DNA from: HKCCE3408 sp039183205
GTDB lineage: Bacteria; Pseudomonadota; Alphaproteobacteria; Rhodobacterales; Rhodobacteraceae
Assembly: GCA_039183205.1 (NCBI GenBank)
Contig: JBCDBR010000005.1
Span: forward strand, 1-64,000
Direction: 5' to 3'
Length of the DNA: 64,000 bases
The notes under the pieces are model-generated. The model searched no databases and was not told where the DNA came from. It saw nothing but the letters and a program-made list of their open reading frames with translations. The first letter of the stretch is position 1; every line of letters begins with the position of its first letter. Position numbers and translations under genes: made by a program. Shown here piece after piece: positions 24,171 through 33,223 of this stretch.

Positions 24171-24222
24171 GCTGATCTCCGGTCAATTTGTGCAGGTTTT
24201 CGCAGTCTCCATAAGGTAGGCT

Positions 24223-24243
24223 AGTTGTGTGACACACGCAACT
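24223..24243. repeat. Inverted repeat between yejF and fnrL
   Basis: AGTTGTGTG-ACA-CACGCAACT is an inverted repeat with 8 of 9 arm bases paired. It begins 8 bp beyond the yejF stop and about 50 bp upstream of fnrL. It lacks a U-run in the direction of transcription. It may terminate the peptide-transport operon weakly or serve as an operator of fnrL. Confidence 0.4.
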
Positions 24244-24250
24244 AAGTTTG

Positions 24251-25849
24251 TCAGGCGGCATCCCCGCCAACAGAAAGATCAAACGCCGCAGCCATCAATT
24301 CCTTAGTGTAGTCGGTTTGAGGATTATCGAAGATCGCGGGATTGTCGCCTGCCTCGATGATATCGCCTTGTCGCATCACCACAACGCGATGGCTAAGCGC
24401 GCGCACCACTTTGAGATCGTGACTGATAAACAGATAGGCCAGCCCGTAGCGGCGTTGAAGGCTGCGGAGCAATTCAACGATCTGGACTTGCACCGTCATA
24501 TCAAGCGCCGATGTTGGTTCATCAAGAACAACCAATTGCGGTTGTAGAATCATAGCCCGCGCGATCGCGATGCGCTGACGCTGACCGCCGGAGAATTCGT
24601 GCGGGTACCGATCCATCATTGCGGGCTCCAGACCAACTTCGGTCAGGATTTCTGCAACCATTTCGCGCGGAGAGCGACCTGGTGCCGTCCCGTGCACGCT
24701 CAATCCTTCAGCGACAATCTCGCCAATTGTCATGCGCGGACTGAGGGAGCCGAAAGGGTCCTGAAACACCACTTGCATATCGCGCCGCAATGGCCGCAAC
24801 GCAGCAGATTTCCAACCTTGGACATCCTTGCCCAGGAACACGACTGGGCCGGTCGACGAGATAAGCCGCATGACCGCCAGGGCGAGCGTTGTCTTTCCAG
24901 ACCCAGATTCGCCGACAATCCCAATTGTTTCACCACGGCGCAGCGTAATTGTAGCTGCGTTGACGGCCTTTATGTGGCCCACGGTTCGGCGCAAAAGCCC
25001 TCGGGTAATCGGAAACCACACGCGCAATGCGTCGGTCGAGACAATTTCCTGGGCGTTATCGGGCACAGGGTCCGGCATTCCCGACGGCTCCGCGGCCAGC
25101 AATTTCTGCGTATAGGCATGTTGCGGATTGGCGAAAATATCGGCCGTGACTCCGGCCTCGACAATTTCGCCATCCTTCATCACGCAGACCCGGTCGGCAA
25201 ACCGCCGGACGATTCCAAGATCGTGGGTGATGAACAGCAAGCTCATCCCCTCGTCACGTTTGAGTTTGACCAGCAACTCCAATATCTGGGCTTGGATTGT
25301 CACATCCAGCGCCGTTGTCGGCTCGTCCGCGATCAATAGGTCGGGCCCGTTGGAAAGCGCCATGGCGATCATGACGCGTTGGCGCTGGCCGCCGGACAAT
25401 TGGTGCGGATAGGCACGCAGGCGGGTTTCGGGATCGCGGATGCCCACGCGATGCAGCAACTCAATGGTCTTGGCCCGCGCCTCCTGGCCCGTCAGCCCCT
25501 GGTGCAACGCCAAGCTCTCTCCGATCTGCTTTTCAAGCGTATGCAGCGGGTTCAGCGATGTCATCGGCTCTTGGAAGATAAAGCTGATGTCGTTGCCGCG
25601 CACGCGCCGGAGCTCTGTCTCCTCCGCTGAGGCCATGTCGGTACCGCGGTAGTGGATCGTTCCAGTTACCCGCGCACTATCGGGCAACAGCGCGACCGAG
25701 GACAAAGCGGTTACCGACTTGCCAGAGCCGGATTCGCCCACCAACGCAACGGTTTCACCTTCATGGACATCAAAGCTGACGCCGCGCACCGCGTCGTTTC
25801 CGCCGAACCGAACCGAGAGATCGCGAAAGGATAGGACTGGTTTGCTCAT
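24251..25849 (-). CDS. yejF: Microcin C/peptide ABC transporter ATP-binding protein (fused double ATPase)
   Basis: This 532-residue protein has two complete ABC ATPase domains in tandem. The first has Walker A GESGSGKS and LSGGQRQRVMIAMAL with LLIADEPTTALD; the second has GESGSGKTT and FSGGQRQRIAIARAM with LVVLDEPTSALD. This double arrangement is typical of YejF in the oligopeptide family. It energises import of peptides through YejBE. The start overlaps the yejE stop by 4 bp, and it is the last gene of yejABEF. Confidence 0.93.
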   Translation of the reverse strand: MSKPVLSFRDLSVRFGGNDAVRGVSFDVHEGETVALVGESGSGKSVTALSSVALLPDSARVTGTIHYRGTDMASAEETELRRVRGNDISFIFQEPMTSLNPLHTLEKQIGESLALHQGLTGQEARAKTIELLHRVGIRDPETRLRAYPHQLSGGQRQRVMIAMALSNGPDLLIADEPTTALDVTIQAQILELLVKLKRDEGMSLLFITHDLGIVRRFADRVCVMKDGEIVEAGVTADIFANPQHAYTQKLLAAEPSGMPDPVPDNAQEIVSTDALRVWFPITRGLLRRTVGHIKAVNAATITLRRGETIGIVGESGSGKTTLALAVMRLISSTGPVVFLGKDVQGWKSAALRPLRRDMQVVFQDPFGSLSPRMTIGEIVAEGLSVHGTAPGRSPREMVAEILTEVGLEPAMMDRYPHEFSGGQRQRIAIARAMILQPQLVVLDEPTSALDMTVQVQIVELLRSLQRRYGLAYLFISHDLKVVRALSHRVVVMRQGDIIEAGDNPAIFDNPQTDYTKELMAAAFDLSVGGDAA

Positions 25850-27057
25850 TCGTTTTGCTCCGCCCCGGGCGCGACCGTGAAAGTCTTGCGCGGGTCAAAC
25901 GCGTCACGCACACCCTCGAAAATGAAAACCAGCAGCGACAGCATGATGGCAAAAGTGAAAAACGCCGTGAAACCGAGCCATGGCGCCTGCAGGTTGTTTT
26001 TCGCTTGCAGCGTTAGCTCTCCGAGCGACGGGGCAGATGATGGCAGGCCGAAACCGAGGAAATCCAGCGATGCCAGGCCGCCGATTGTGCCGGTAATGAT
26101 AAACGGCAGGAACGTTAGTGTGGCGACCATGGCATTCGGAAGAACATGTCGGAACATGATCGTGCGATTGGAAACGCCAAGCGCGCGCGCAGCACGGACA
26201 TATTCAAAATTCCTGGCGCGCAGAAATTCTGCGCGGACCACACCGACAAGGGCCACCCAGCCAAAGAGCACCATAAGACCGACCAAAAGCCAGAAATTCA
26301 TCGACCATATGGCCGCCACGATGATGATCACATAAAGGCTAGGGGTAGAGCTCCAAACCTCGATGAGGCGTTGGAAAATAAGGTCCGTCCAGCCGCCGAA
26401 AAATCCTTGAACGGCGCCAGCGGCGATACCGATGACAGAGCTCAGCGCTGTTACGATCAGCGCGAAAAGAACCGAAAGGCGGAAGGCGTAGATCACGCGC
26501 GCCGAGACGTCGCGCGCGGTGTCGTCTGTTCCAAGCCAATGATCTGCATCTGGGGCGGAGGGCGCGGGCCCGTCAAGATCGTTGATCGTGTTGTAGGAAT
26601 AGGGAATGAGCGGCCACAGGATCCAGCCGGCGTCAATTGTCTCTCCCGCGAAGGTGCCGGTTTCTCGCACTTCGGCGATCACCGCCTCGGGTTCGAACCA
26701 ACATTCCTCGTTCCCAGCAGCGATAATCAAGCACTGAACCTCGACATCGCGATAGACCGCCTCGGTCCGAAAATCACCGCCAAACGCAGTCTCAGGATAA
26801 AAGCGAAAGACCGGCGCGTAGAGTTCACCCTCGAATTGGATGAGCAAGGGTTTGTCGTTGGCGATGAACTCGGCGATCAGAGACAGGCCAAACAAAACCG
26901 CAAAGATCCACATTGACCAATATGCTCTGCTATTGGCACGAAAGTTCCTCCAGCGCCGTTGATTGAGCGGGCTGAGCCAGCCGGCCTTTGCAGGGGGCGC
27001 CAAATCCGGCTTCGGCAAAGCCTCGTCAACGATAATATCGGGATCGCGCAGCGCCAT
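25846..27057 (-). CDS. yejE: Peptide ABC transporter permease YejE
   Basis: This 403-residue permease has an N-terminal cytoplasmic stretch and first helix (SMWIFAVLFGLSLIAEFIAN). A large periplasmic insert with DHWLGTDDTARDVSARVIYAFRLS follows, the conserved motif of OppC-type subunits. The C-terminal transmembrane core has EYVRAARALGVSNRTIMFRHVLPNA, the coupling loop. The long insert between helices 1 and 2 distinguishes YejE from DppC. It lies 3 bp after yejB and overlaps yejF. Confidence 0.93.
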   Translation of the reverse strand: MALRDPDIIVDEALPKPDLAPPAKAGWLSPLNQRRWRNFRANSRAYWSMWIFAVLFGLSLIAEFIANDKPLLIQFEGELYAPVFRFYPETAFGGDFRTEAVYRDVEVQCLIIAAGNEECWFEPEAVIAEVRETGTFAGETIDAGWILWPLIPYSYNTINDLDGPAPSAPDADHWLGTDDTARDVSARVIYAFRLSVLFALIVTALSSVIGIAAGAVQGFFGGWTDLIFQRLIEVWSSTPSLYVIIIVAAIWSMNFWLLVGLMVLFGWVALVGVVRAEFLRARNFEYVRAARALGVSNRTIMFRHVLPNAMVATLTFLPFIITGTIGGLASLDFLGFGLPSSAPSLGELTLQAKNNLQAPWLGFTAFFTFAIMLSLLVFIFEGVRDAFDPRKTFTVAPGAEQNE

Positions 27058-27060
27058 TGG

Positions 27061-28221
27061 TCAGGTCTCCCGCGATTCGAAATCGATCCTCGGATCGATC
27101 CAGATATACATCAGGTCAGAGATGATGCCGATCAGCAGACCCAGCAATGAAAAGGCGAAAAGCGTCCCGAAAACAACCGGGTAGTTTCGGCTCACCACCG
27201 CCTCAAAGCCCAAACGTCCAAGCCCATCGAGCGAAAAGATCGTCTCGATGATCAACGAGCCGCCAAAGAACACTGATACAAAGACCGCTGGGAAGCCTGC
27301 AATTACAATCAGCATCGCATTGCGGAACACGTGCCCGTAAAGCACGCGGCCTTCGCTGAGACCTTTGGCGCGCGCAGTCATGACATATTGCTTTTTGATC
27401 TCATCAAGAAAGCTGTTCTTGGTCAGCAATGTAAGCGTCGCGAACGCACCAATGGTCAAAGCAATCACGGGCAGTGCGATATGCCAGAAATAGTCTGCGA
27501 TTTTCTCCCACCAGGTCAGTGTTTCCCATATGTCCGTGGGCGAGGTTAGGCCGCGAAGCGGGAACCATTGCAGATAGCTGCCGCCAGCGAATAGGACCAA
27601 AAGCAAAATCGCGAACAAGAAGCCGGGTATGGCATAAGCGGCGATGATCACGCCTGAGGTGAACGTATCGAACCGCGATCCGTCTCGAACGGCCTTCCGG
27701 ATCCCCAACGGGATTGAGATGATGTAAGCGATAAGGGTGGACCATAATCCCAAGGTGATTGAAACTGGCATCTTGTCGATCACCAGTTCCACAACCGTTT
27801 CAGAATGGAAAAAACTGTCGCCAAAGTCGAAGCGGATGTAGTCCCACATCATCAGAAAGAAACGCTCTATGGCGGGTATGGGCTCGGTCGTGCAGGCCTC
27901 TGCGTCGAGATCCGGAACGCCCGTATAATCCTCCGCGCAAACGATTCTGGCGAAATTGAAGTCAAGTTCGAGGTCTTGCAAAAAGCGCTCTGGCAGGCCG
28001 CGAGCACCTTGATAGCTGGAATTGCCCTCGACCTCCGCCGGTCCTGTTTCGTTGCCTCCGCCTGAGATCGTGGCGAACACATCGCCGTCACCTTCTAGCT
28101 GGGCGATGATTTGGTCAATCGGACCACCGGGGACAAATTGGATCAGCGAGAAGTTGATAATCATGATCCCCAAAAGCGTGGGGATGATGAGCAACAACCG
28201 GCGGACGATATACGCAGCCAT
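27061..28221 (-). CDS. yejB: Peptide ABC transporter permease YejB
   Basis: This 386-residue OppB-type permease has a first helix YIVRRLLLIIPTLLGIMIINF and the conserved QFVPGGP. A long periplasmic segment with two cysteines in the CAEDYTGVPDLDAEACTTE region follows, then the core helices with coupling loop QYVMTARAKGLSEGRVLYGHVFRNA. It partners with YejE to form the channel. It is 6 bp after yejA. Confidence 0.93.
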   Translation of the reverse strand: MAAYIVRRLLLIIPTLLGIMIINFSLIQFVPGGPIDQIIAQLEGDGDVFATISGGGNETGPAEVEGNSSYQGARGLPERFLQDLELDFNFARIVCAEDYTGVPDLDAEACTTEPIPAIERFFLMMWDYIRFDFGDSFFHSETVVELVIDKMPVSITLGLWSTLIAYIISIPLGIRKAVRDGSRFDTFTSGVIIAAYAIPGFLFAILLLVLFAGGSYLQWFPLRGLTSPTDIWETLTWWEKIADYFWHIALPVIALTIGAFATLTLLTKNSFLDEIKKQYVMTARAKGLSEGRVLYGHVFRNAMLIVIAGFPAVFVSVFFGGSLIIETIFSLDGLGRLGFEAVVSRNYPVVFGTLFAFSLLGLLIGIISDLMYIWIDPRIDFESRET

Positions 28222-28227
28222 TACGGC

Positions 28228-30129
28228 TCAAAGCTCGCCAGCTTCGCGCAGGGCGGCCTCGGCGGTTGGGTCGACCCACCAGAAGTCGATAAAGCCCAAC
28301 GCGAATGGCGGCAACGGGTCGGGATAGCGGTAGATGTCGTAATAGGCGACCCAATGGCTATCGTTAAACCATTGCGGCACGCGGATGCGTTCCCATCGCA
28401 AGACACGGTCAAGTGCACGCGTTGCGGTTTCCATTTCGTCGCGCGTTTCCGCTCTGATGACAACTTCAAGCAATTCGTCAATCACCGGGCTGGCCAAGCC
28501 TGGCGTGTTGAACAGGGCCTCGTCGGCCCCAAGAGACCCGAAATATTGCCGCAAGCTCGACCCCGGTTCGTAGCCCATTGGGAAGTGATCGGTGATAATG
28601 TCGAAATCGCCGGAGCGCTGCCGTTCATTCAGTTGCGCATTGTCGACTCGACTCATCCGGGCGTCGATGCCAATATTACGTAGGTTTTCCACGTAGGGGT
28701 TTATAATTCGGTCGAAAAGCGGCGATGAATTCAAAAACTCGACTTCCAGCGTTTCGCCAGCCTCGTTGCGAACAAACCCATCATCGCCCGGCACCCAACC
28801 TGCTTCTTCCAGCAATCGCAGCGCTTGGCGCCCTTTGCGACGGTCGAACGCAGAATCGGGGCTCGATGCGGCCGTTTCAAACGCCGGCTCCGAGAAAACT
28901 TGCGGATTTAACCGATCGCGAAAGGGTTCCAAAACCGCCAATTCGTCACCTTCCGGCAGGCCGGTAGCTTCAAGCTCTGTGTTCTCCCAAAAGCTATTGA
29001 TCGGCGAATAGAGCCCGAAAAAAAGCGTCCGATTGGTCCATTCAAAATTGAACATCAACGCAATTGCTTCGCGAACACGGGGGTCTTGAAATCTTTCCTC
29101 GCGGACGTTGATTGCGAAGGATTGCCCGCTTGCAATCGTCCCGTCGGGCAGCTCCTCTCGAATGACAACGCCGCTTTCCAAGTCTGGGAAATCATAGTTG
29201 TTCGCCCAAACGACAGAGCTGTTTTCCTGGCGGAAAAGATAATTGCCGGCCGTGAAACCTTCGAAGGCCGCGACACCATCGCCATAATACTCGATCCGGA
29301 TCGAATCGAAGTTGTTGCGACCGATATTGATCGGTAAGCCATCGCCCCAGTAGTCGCGGTTGCGCTCATAAACGACGCGTTGGCCGCTTTCGACATCGCC
29401 TAAGACGTAGGGGCCAGAGCCAACCAGAGGCTCAAGTCTCGATTCGTCGAAGCCGAGCCCTGAAGCAATATGGCTGGCCTGCGAAAAGACAGGCAATCCT
29501 CCGGCAGACCCAACGCGGCCGCGAATTGGCGCGTCGGGGTTAAAGACGTAGCGGATACGCCGTTCATCAAGAATCTCAGCACTTGCGATTGTGTTTGGCA
29601 GGTTTGCACGGAAAGAGGGAAGCCCTTCGTCGCGAAGAATCTCGTAGGAAAAGAGCACGTCCTGCGACGTCATCGGTGTCCCGTCCGAAAACGTCACCCC
29701 GTCGCGGAGCGTAAAGATGATGTATTCCAGATCTTCTGGGTAGGCCATCGTCTCGCACAGCAAGCAATAAAGTGCGCCGATTTCATCCGCCGTGCCGGTC
29801 AGCATGCTTTCGAAAAACACCGATGCCAGTACAGCCGCGCGGCCCTGTGTGGTATAAGGGTGCATGCTGTCAAAGGAGCCAGACGACCAGGAAAAGGACA
29901 TCTCACCACCTTGCGGCGCGTCCGGGTTTACATATTCCAGATGCTCAAAATCAGGCCCATAAAGCAGGTCGCCGAAGGTCGAATATCCATGCGTGACAAT
30001 TAGGTCGTCTTGCGCACGAGCAGATGTTGCGAAGCCAAAAATGACCAGGATCGGGATGGCGAGCCAGAGTTTCATTAGCAGTCTAGCGGCGGTCGGTGCA
30101 CTGCGGGTGTCAGCCTGTGATCCTGGCAT
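28228..30129 (-). CDS. yejA: Peptide ABC transporter substrate-binding protein YejA
   Basis: This 633-residue family 5 extracellular binding protein has the conserved MSFSWSSGSFDSMHPYTTQGRAA and DVLFSYEILRDEG segments. The start at 30129 is preferred because GGAGG lies 9 bp upstream. It gives a signal peptide with a long polar n-region and hydrophobic core (LWLAIPILVIFGFATSARAQ). ATG at 30075 is an alternative without a ribosome binding site. It likely binds peptides or microcin-like peptide-nucleotides for YejBEF. It is the first gene of the operon. Confidence 0.9.
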   Translation of the reverse strand: MPGSQADTRSAPTAARLLMKLWLAIPILVIFGFATSARAQDDLIVTHGYSTFGDLLYGPDFEHLEYVNPDAPQGGEMSFSWSSGSFDSMHPYTTQGRAAVLASVFFESMLTGTADEIGALYCLLCETMAYPEDLEYIIFTLRDGVTFSDGTPMTSQDVLFSYEILRDEGLPSFRANLPNTIASAEILDERRIRYVFNPDAPIRGRVGSAGGLPVFSQASHIASGLGFDESRLEPLVGSGPYVLGDVESGQRVVYERNRDYWGDGLPINIGRNNFDSIRIEYYGDGVAAFEGFTAGNYLFRQENSSVVWANNYDFPDLESGVVIREELPDGTIASGQSFAINVREERFQDPRVREAIALMFNFEWTNRTLFFGLYSPINSFWENTELEATGLPEGDELAVLEPFRDRLNPQVFSEPAFETAASSPDSAFDRRKGRQALRLLEEAGWVPGDDGFVRNEAGETLEVEFLNSSPLFDRIINPYVENLRNIGIDARMSRVDNAQLNERQRSGDFDIITDHFPMGYEPGSSLRQYFGSLGADEALFNTPGLASPVIDELLEVVIRAETRDEMETATRALDRVLRWERIRVPQWFNDSHWVAYYDIYRYPDPLPPFALGFIDFWWVDPTAEAALREAGEL

Positions 30130-30262
30130 CGAGGGTTTCCTCCGTTCGCATGTCTTCGACATTATTTGGGCTGAATAAGAGTATTGACCAGTCCGCATGC
30201 CCTTCAAGTTGAGATTGCGTGATCGTTCGCGATTTATGGTTAAGGAAGCGTTTGCGCCCATG

Positions 30263-30290
30263 AAAAAGGCCGCCCAAGGTTTGGACGACC
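30263..30290 (-). terminator. Intrinsic terminator of the cytochrome c_y gene
   Basis: On the minus strand GGTCGTCCAA-ACC-TTGGGCGGCC forms a 10-bp stem with two G-U pairs. It is followed by TTTTT (complement of 30263-30267). It sits about 25 bp after the cytochrome stop and upstream of the yejA promoter region, separating the two transcription units. Confidence 0.75.
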
Positions 30291-30314
30291 AAAATTCACC
30301 GCCTTCAACATCCT

Positions 30315-30836
30315 TCAATCGTCGAAACTATCAAGATAGGCAATCAGGTTCGCCCGATCCTCAATATCTGACATCCCGGCATAGCTCATCGCGGTGCCTG
30401 CGGCGTAGGTACGCGGGCTTTCCAAAAATCCTGAAAGCGCCTCGGGCGTCCAATCCCCTTCGAGCCCGTTCAAAGCATCGGAGTAACTAAAGGCCGCGAC
30501 CGACGCGATGTCACGATTGACCACACCGTGCAAAGACGGGCCCACACCATGTTGGTCCGCCACATTCGCATGACAGGCGGAACATTGCCTCCATAGGCGT
30601 TCGCCGGCGCTCGCATCGGCAACGGCAAAGACGTCAGCAAATGGAATTTCCTCTTCGGGCTCTGCAGGTTCTTCGTCGTCGCTTGCAACTTCGATCGAAT
30701 AGCCCGGAATGTGATCTTCACTATGACTGGCCTCGGTGGAATAAAGCCCTTGCGCAGCCCAACCGCCCAGCAACAGCACGAGAAACGCGCCGAGAAAGCC
30801 GCCGCCGGCTTTGGTAATCGTCATTGTGTCGAACAT
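30315..30836 (-). CDS. cycY: Membrane-anchored cytochrome c_y (CycM-like)
   Basis: This 173-residue protein begins MFDTMTITKAGGG, as in Rhodobacter c_y and Paracoccus c552. An uncleaved N-terminal helix (FLGAFLVLLLGGWAAQGLY) is followed by an acidic Asp/Glu/Pro linker of about 35 residues and a cytochrome c domain. The haem site is CSACH near residue 85 and the methionine ligand lies in GTAMSYAGM. It tethers to the membrane and carries electrons from the bc1 complex to terminal oxidases such as cbb3. It is divergent from pheA and has its own terminator. Confidence 0.92.
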   Translation of the reverse strand: MFDTMTITKAGGGFLGAFLVLLLGGWAAQGLYSTEASHSEDHIPGYSIEVASDDEEPAEPEEEIPFADVFAVADASAGERLWRQCSACHANVADQHGVGPSLHGVVNRDIASVAAFSYSDALNGLEGDWTPEALSGFLESPRTYAAGTAMSYAGMSDIEDRANLIAYLDSFDD

Positions 30837-30943
30837 TTGGCTCCGTCCATCTTGCGTTGCGCTGGCTCGTCATATCGCCTTCCCGCCATCGCAATCAAGG
30901 TGTAGGGAGCGCGACCAAACGCCCCCAATTCCGGAGGAATTGA

Positions 30944-31774
30944 ATGACTGCCCGCATTGCCTTCCAGGGAGAGCCTGGCGCCTATTCGCATCAGGCGTGC
31001 TTTGAGACGCACCCCGAGATGGAGGCACTGCCCTGTCCGACTTTCGAAGATACGATTGCCGCAGTACGACACGGCAGCGCTGAAATCGCGATGCTTCCGG
31101 TGGAAAACACCACCTATGGTCGCGTTGCCGACATCCATCGTTTGCTGCCGGAAAGTGGCCTTCACATCATAGATGAGGCGTTTGTTCGGGTGCACATCAA
31201 CCTATTGGCGGTGCCTGGCGCCAGTTTGGGCGAGATACGCAATGCCTGGAGCCATTTGGTGCTGTTGCCGCAGTGTGCGCAATTCTTGAAACAGCATGGG
31301 ATCCAAGGACGTGTGAGCCCAGACAATGCGCGCGCCGCGCGCAACGTGGCAGAGAAGGGCGATAAAACAGATGCCGCATTAGCATCCGAATTGGCCGCGG
31401 AAATCTATGGTCTTGACGTTCTGGCCCGCCACATTGAGGACCAAGACACAAACACCACTCGGTTTTTGTTGATGACCCGTGAGGCGGACCTCGCCCGCCG
31501 CGCCAACCGCATGATGACGACTTTCGTCTTTCGCGTTCGCAACATTCCAGCCGCGCTTTATAAAGCGATGGGCGGCTTTGCGACCAACGGCGTCAACATG
31601 ACGAAATTGGAAAGCTACATGGTCAACGGCTCCTTTACGGCGACGCAGTTCTATGCGGATATCGAAGGCCACCCGGACGACAAAAACGTTCAACTCGCGC
31701 TTGAGGAACTTGCATATTTCACCACCGAGTTGCGCATCTTGGGCACCTACCCGGCGGACCCGGTGCGGGAATGA
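30944..31774 (+). CDS. pheA: Prephenate dehydratase
   Basis: This 276-residue enzyme converts prephenate to phenylpyruvate in phenylalanine synthesis. The catalytic domain covers about residues 1-180, opening IAFQGEPGAYSHQAC and containing the TRF block (NTTRFLLM). A C-terminal ACT regulatory domain of about 80 residues (TTFVFRVRNIPAALYKAMGGFATNGVNMTKLESYM) carries the ESY phenylalanine-binding motif. The start has GGAGG 6 bp upstream. It is monofunctional, without a chorismate mutase domain. Confidence 0.95.
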   Translation: MTARIAFQGEPGAYSHQACFETHPEMEALPCPTFEDTIAAVRHGSAEIAMLPVENTTYGRVADIHRLLPESGLHIIDEAFVRVHINLLAVPGASLGEIRNAWSHLVLLPQCAQFLKQHGIQGRVSPDNARAARNVAEKGDKTDAALASELAAEIYGLDVLARHIEDQDTNTTRFLLMTREADLARRANRMMTTFVFRVRNIPAALYKAMGGFATNGVNMTKLESYMVNGSFTATQFYADIEGHPDDKNVQLALEELAYFTTELRILGTYPADPVRE

Positions 31775-31829
31775 AACGCCTGAACAACGTCGCAGAGCCG
31801 ATCGCCGATCCCGTGTTTAAAGCAACGCC

Positions 31830-32750
31830 ATGAACCCGCTGCGCGGCATTGCGTTTAAGGTCGGCTCCGTCTGTCTGTTCGTGGCCATGGCCGCGCTGAT
31901 CAAGGCAACGTCTGATCAAGTGCCACCGGGTCAGGCCGTATTTTTCAGGTCCATCTTCGCGATCCCTGTGATCATGGGTTGGCTTTTGTGGCGTCAGGAA
32001 TTGCGCACGGGGTTACGCACGCAAAACCCGATGGGACATTTGTGGCGCGGTTTGATTGGCACCTCGGCTATGGGTTTGGGCTTTGCGGCACTGGGGTTGT
32101 TGCCGCTGCCGGAGGTTACAGCGATCGGCTATGCGGCTCCGTTGCTCGTGGTTGTCTTCGCGGCCATGTTCTTGGGCGAACGGGTTCGGTTCTTTCGGCT
32201 TTCGATGGTTTTTATCGGCATGGTTGGCGTTCTGATCGTCTTGGCACCTCGGTTGCAAGTTGATCCGTCAACCGCGGGAACGGCGCAGACCCTTGGCGCG
32301 CTTCTGACGCTGATGGGCGCGACATTTGCCGCCTTGGCGCATGTCTTCGTACGCCGACTTACGCAGACGGAAAGCACATCTGCGATCGTCTTCTACTTCT
32401 CTGTAACCGCAAGTTGTCTATCACTGATCACCGTTCCATGGGGCTGGGAGTGGCCAGACCCCGGCGTGTTGGTATTGCTAGTTTGCGCTGGTGTCCTGGG
32501 TGGCATCGGTCAGATTTTGTTGACCTCTTCCTACCGATCCGCCGATGCCTCGCTGATTGCGCCGTTTGACTATACTTCGATGTTGATCGCGATTGCTGTT
32601 GGATACGTCGTCTTTGACGAGGTGCCTACGCTGCAAATGTTGGTTGGAGCGGCGATTATTATCTCCGCCGGCATCGCTATCATCCTACGGGAACGTCGCT
32701 TGGGTCTCGAAAGATCGCGGCAACGGCGCGTTATGACACCGCAGGGTTAA
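31830..32750 (+). CDS. EamA/DMT superfamily transporter
   Basis: This 306-residue membrane protein has ten predicted helices arranged as two EamA repeats, with the family pattern PPGQAVFFRSIFAIPVI in the first half and SYRSADASLIAPFDYTSMLIAIAVGYVVFDEVP in the second. Members export metabolites or take up small solutes, and the substrate cannot be read from sequence. It lies 55 bp after pheA and may be cotranscribed. Its stop overlaps the convergent SRPBCC gene stop in the palindrome TTAA. Confidence 0.88.
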   Translation: MNPLRGIAFKVGSVCLFVAMAALIKATSDQVPPGQAVFFRSIFAIPVIMGWLLWRQELRTGLRTQNPMGHLWRGLIGTSAMGLGFAALGLLPLPEVTAIGYAAPLLVVVFAAMFLGERVRFFRLSMVFIGMVGVLIVLAPRLQVDPSTAGTAQTLGALLTLMGATFAALAHVFVRRLTQTESTSAIVFYFSVTASCLSLITVPWGWEWPDPGVLVLLVCAGVLGGIGQILLTSSYRSADASLIAPFDYTSMLIAIAVGYVVFDEVPTLQMLVGAAIIISAGIAIILRERRLGLERSRQRRVMTPQG

Positions 32751-33208
32751 CCTGCTTCTGCGCGCTCAATCCGCCGGATATCCGACGCCAGCCGGCGTTG
32801 CATCCGATCAAGCACGCGTCCTCTTGCCAGTTTGAGGCTTTGAAGCAACAAGCGCGCGCTGAGCGTATCAGGCCGGAGATCGGTCGTAATATTAATCCGC
32901 GTTACGCGCTCCCCGAGCGGAACAAGACGGGTTTCATGCGCCACACGGAGCCCTCCGATCTTGGCCTCGACCTCGAACATGCGCCCCGGTTCCATCGCAG
33001 TAATCTTCGCGTCAATCCGGCGCATTTTGCTTCTGATTTCACCGCGCCCGGCCCAAGCCGCGCCAATCTCGGGCCGATCCCATTTGCCAATCCTGTTGAT
33101 ATGAACGCCATGATCGCGCAGTTCTGATTCAATGCGCGCAAAGTCCGTGATCCCGGCATAAACCAGATCGACCGGACATTCTGCATCGTCACTGACTTTG
33201 AGTTTCAT
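32747..33208 (-). CDS. SRPBCC family protein
   Basis: This 153-residue protein fits the START-like SRPBCC fold: an N-terminal strand MKLKVSDDAECPVDLVYAGITDF, a helix pair, several antiparallel strands (FEVEAKIGGLRVAHETRLVPLGERVTRINITTDLRPDT) and a long C-terminal helix. Such domains bind hydrophobic ligands. The ligand is unknown. It lies 15 bp downstream of nudC on the same strand and may be cotranscribed. Confidence 0.8.
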   Translation of the reverse strand: MKLKVSDDAECPVDLVYAGITDFARIESELRDHGVHINRIGKWDRPEIGAAWAGRGEIRSKMRRIDAKITAMEPGRMFEVEAKIGGLRVAHETRLVPLGERVTRINITTDLRPDTLSARLLLQSLKLARGRVLDRMQRRLASDIRRIERAEAG

Positions 33209-33223
33209 TTCATTAGTCTCAGA

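Noticed and set aside
24174..24190. Near-match to an FNR box just upstream of the fnrL start (TTGAC-CGGAG-ATCA)
   Set aside because: The spacer is five instead of four bases and the right half is incomplete; it overlaps the ribosome binding site.
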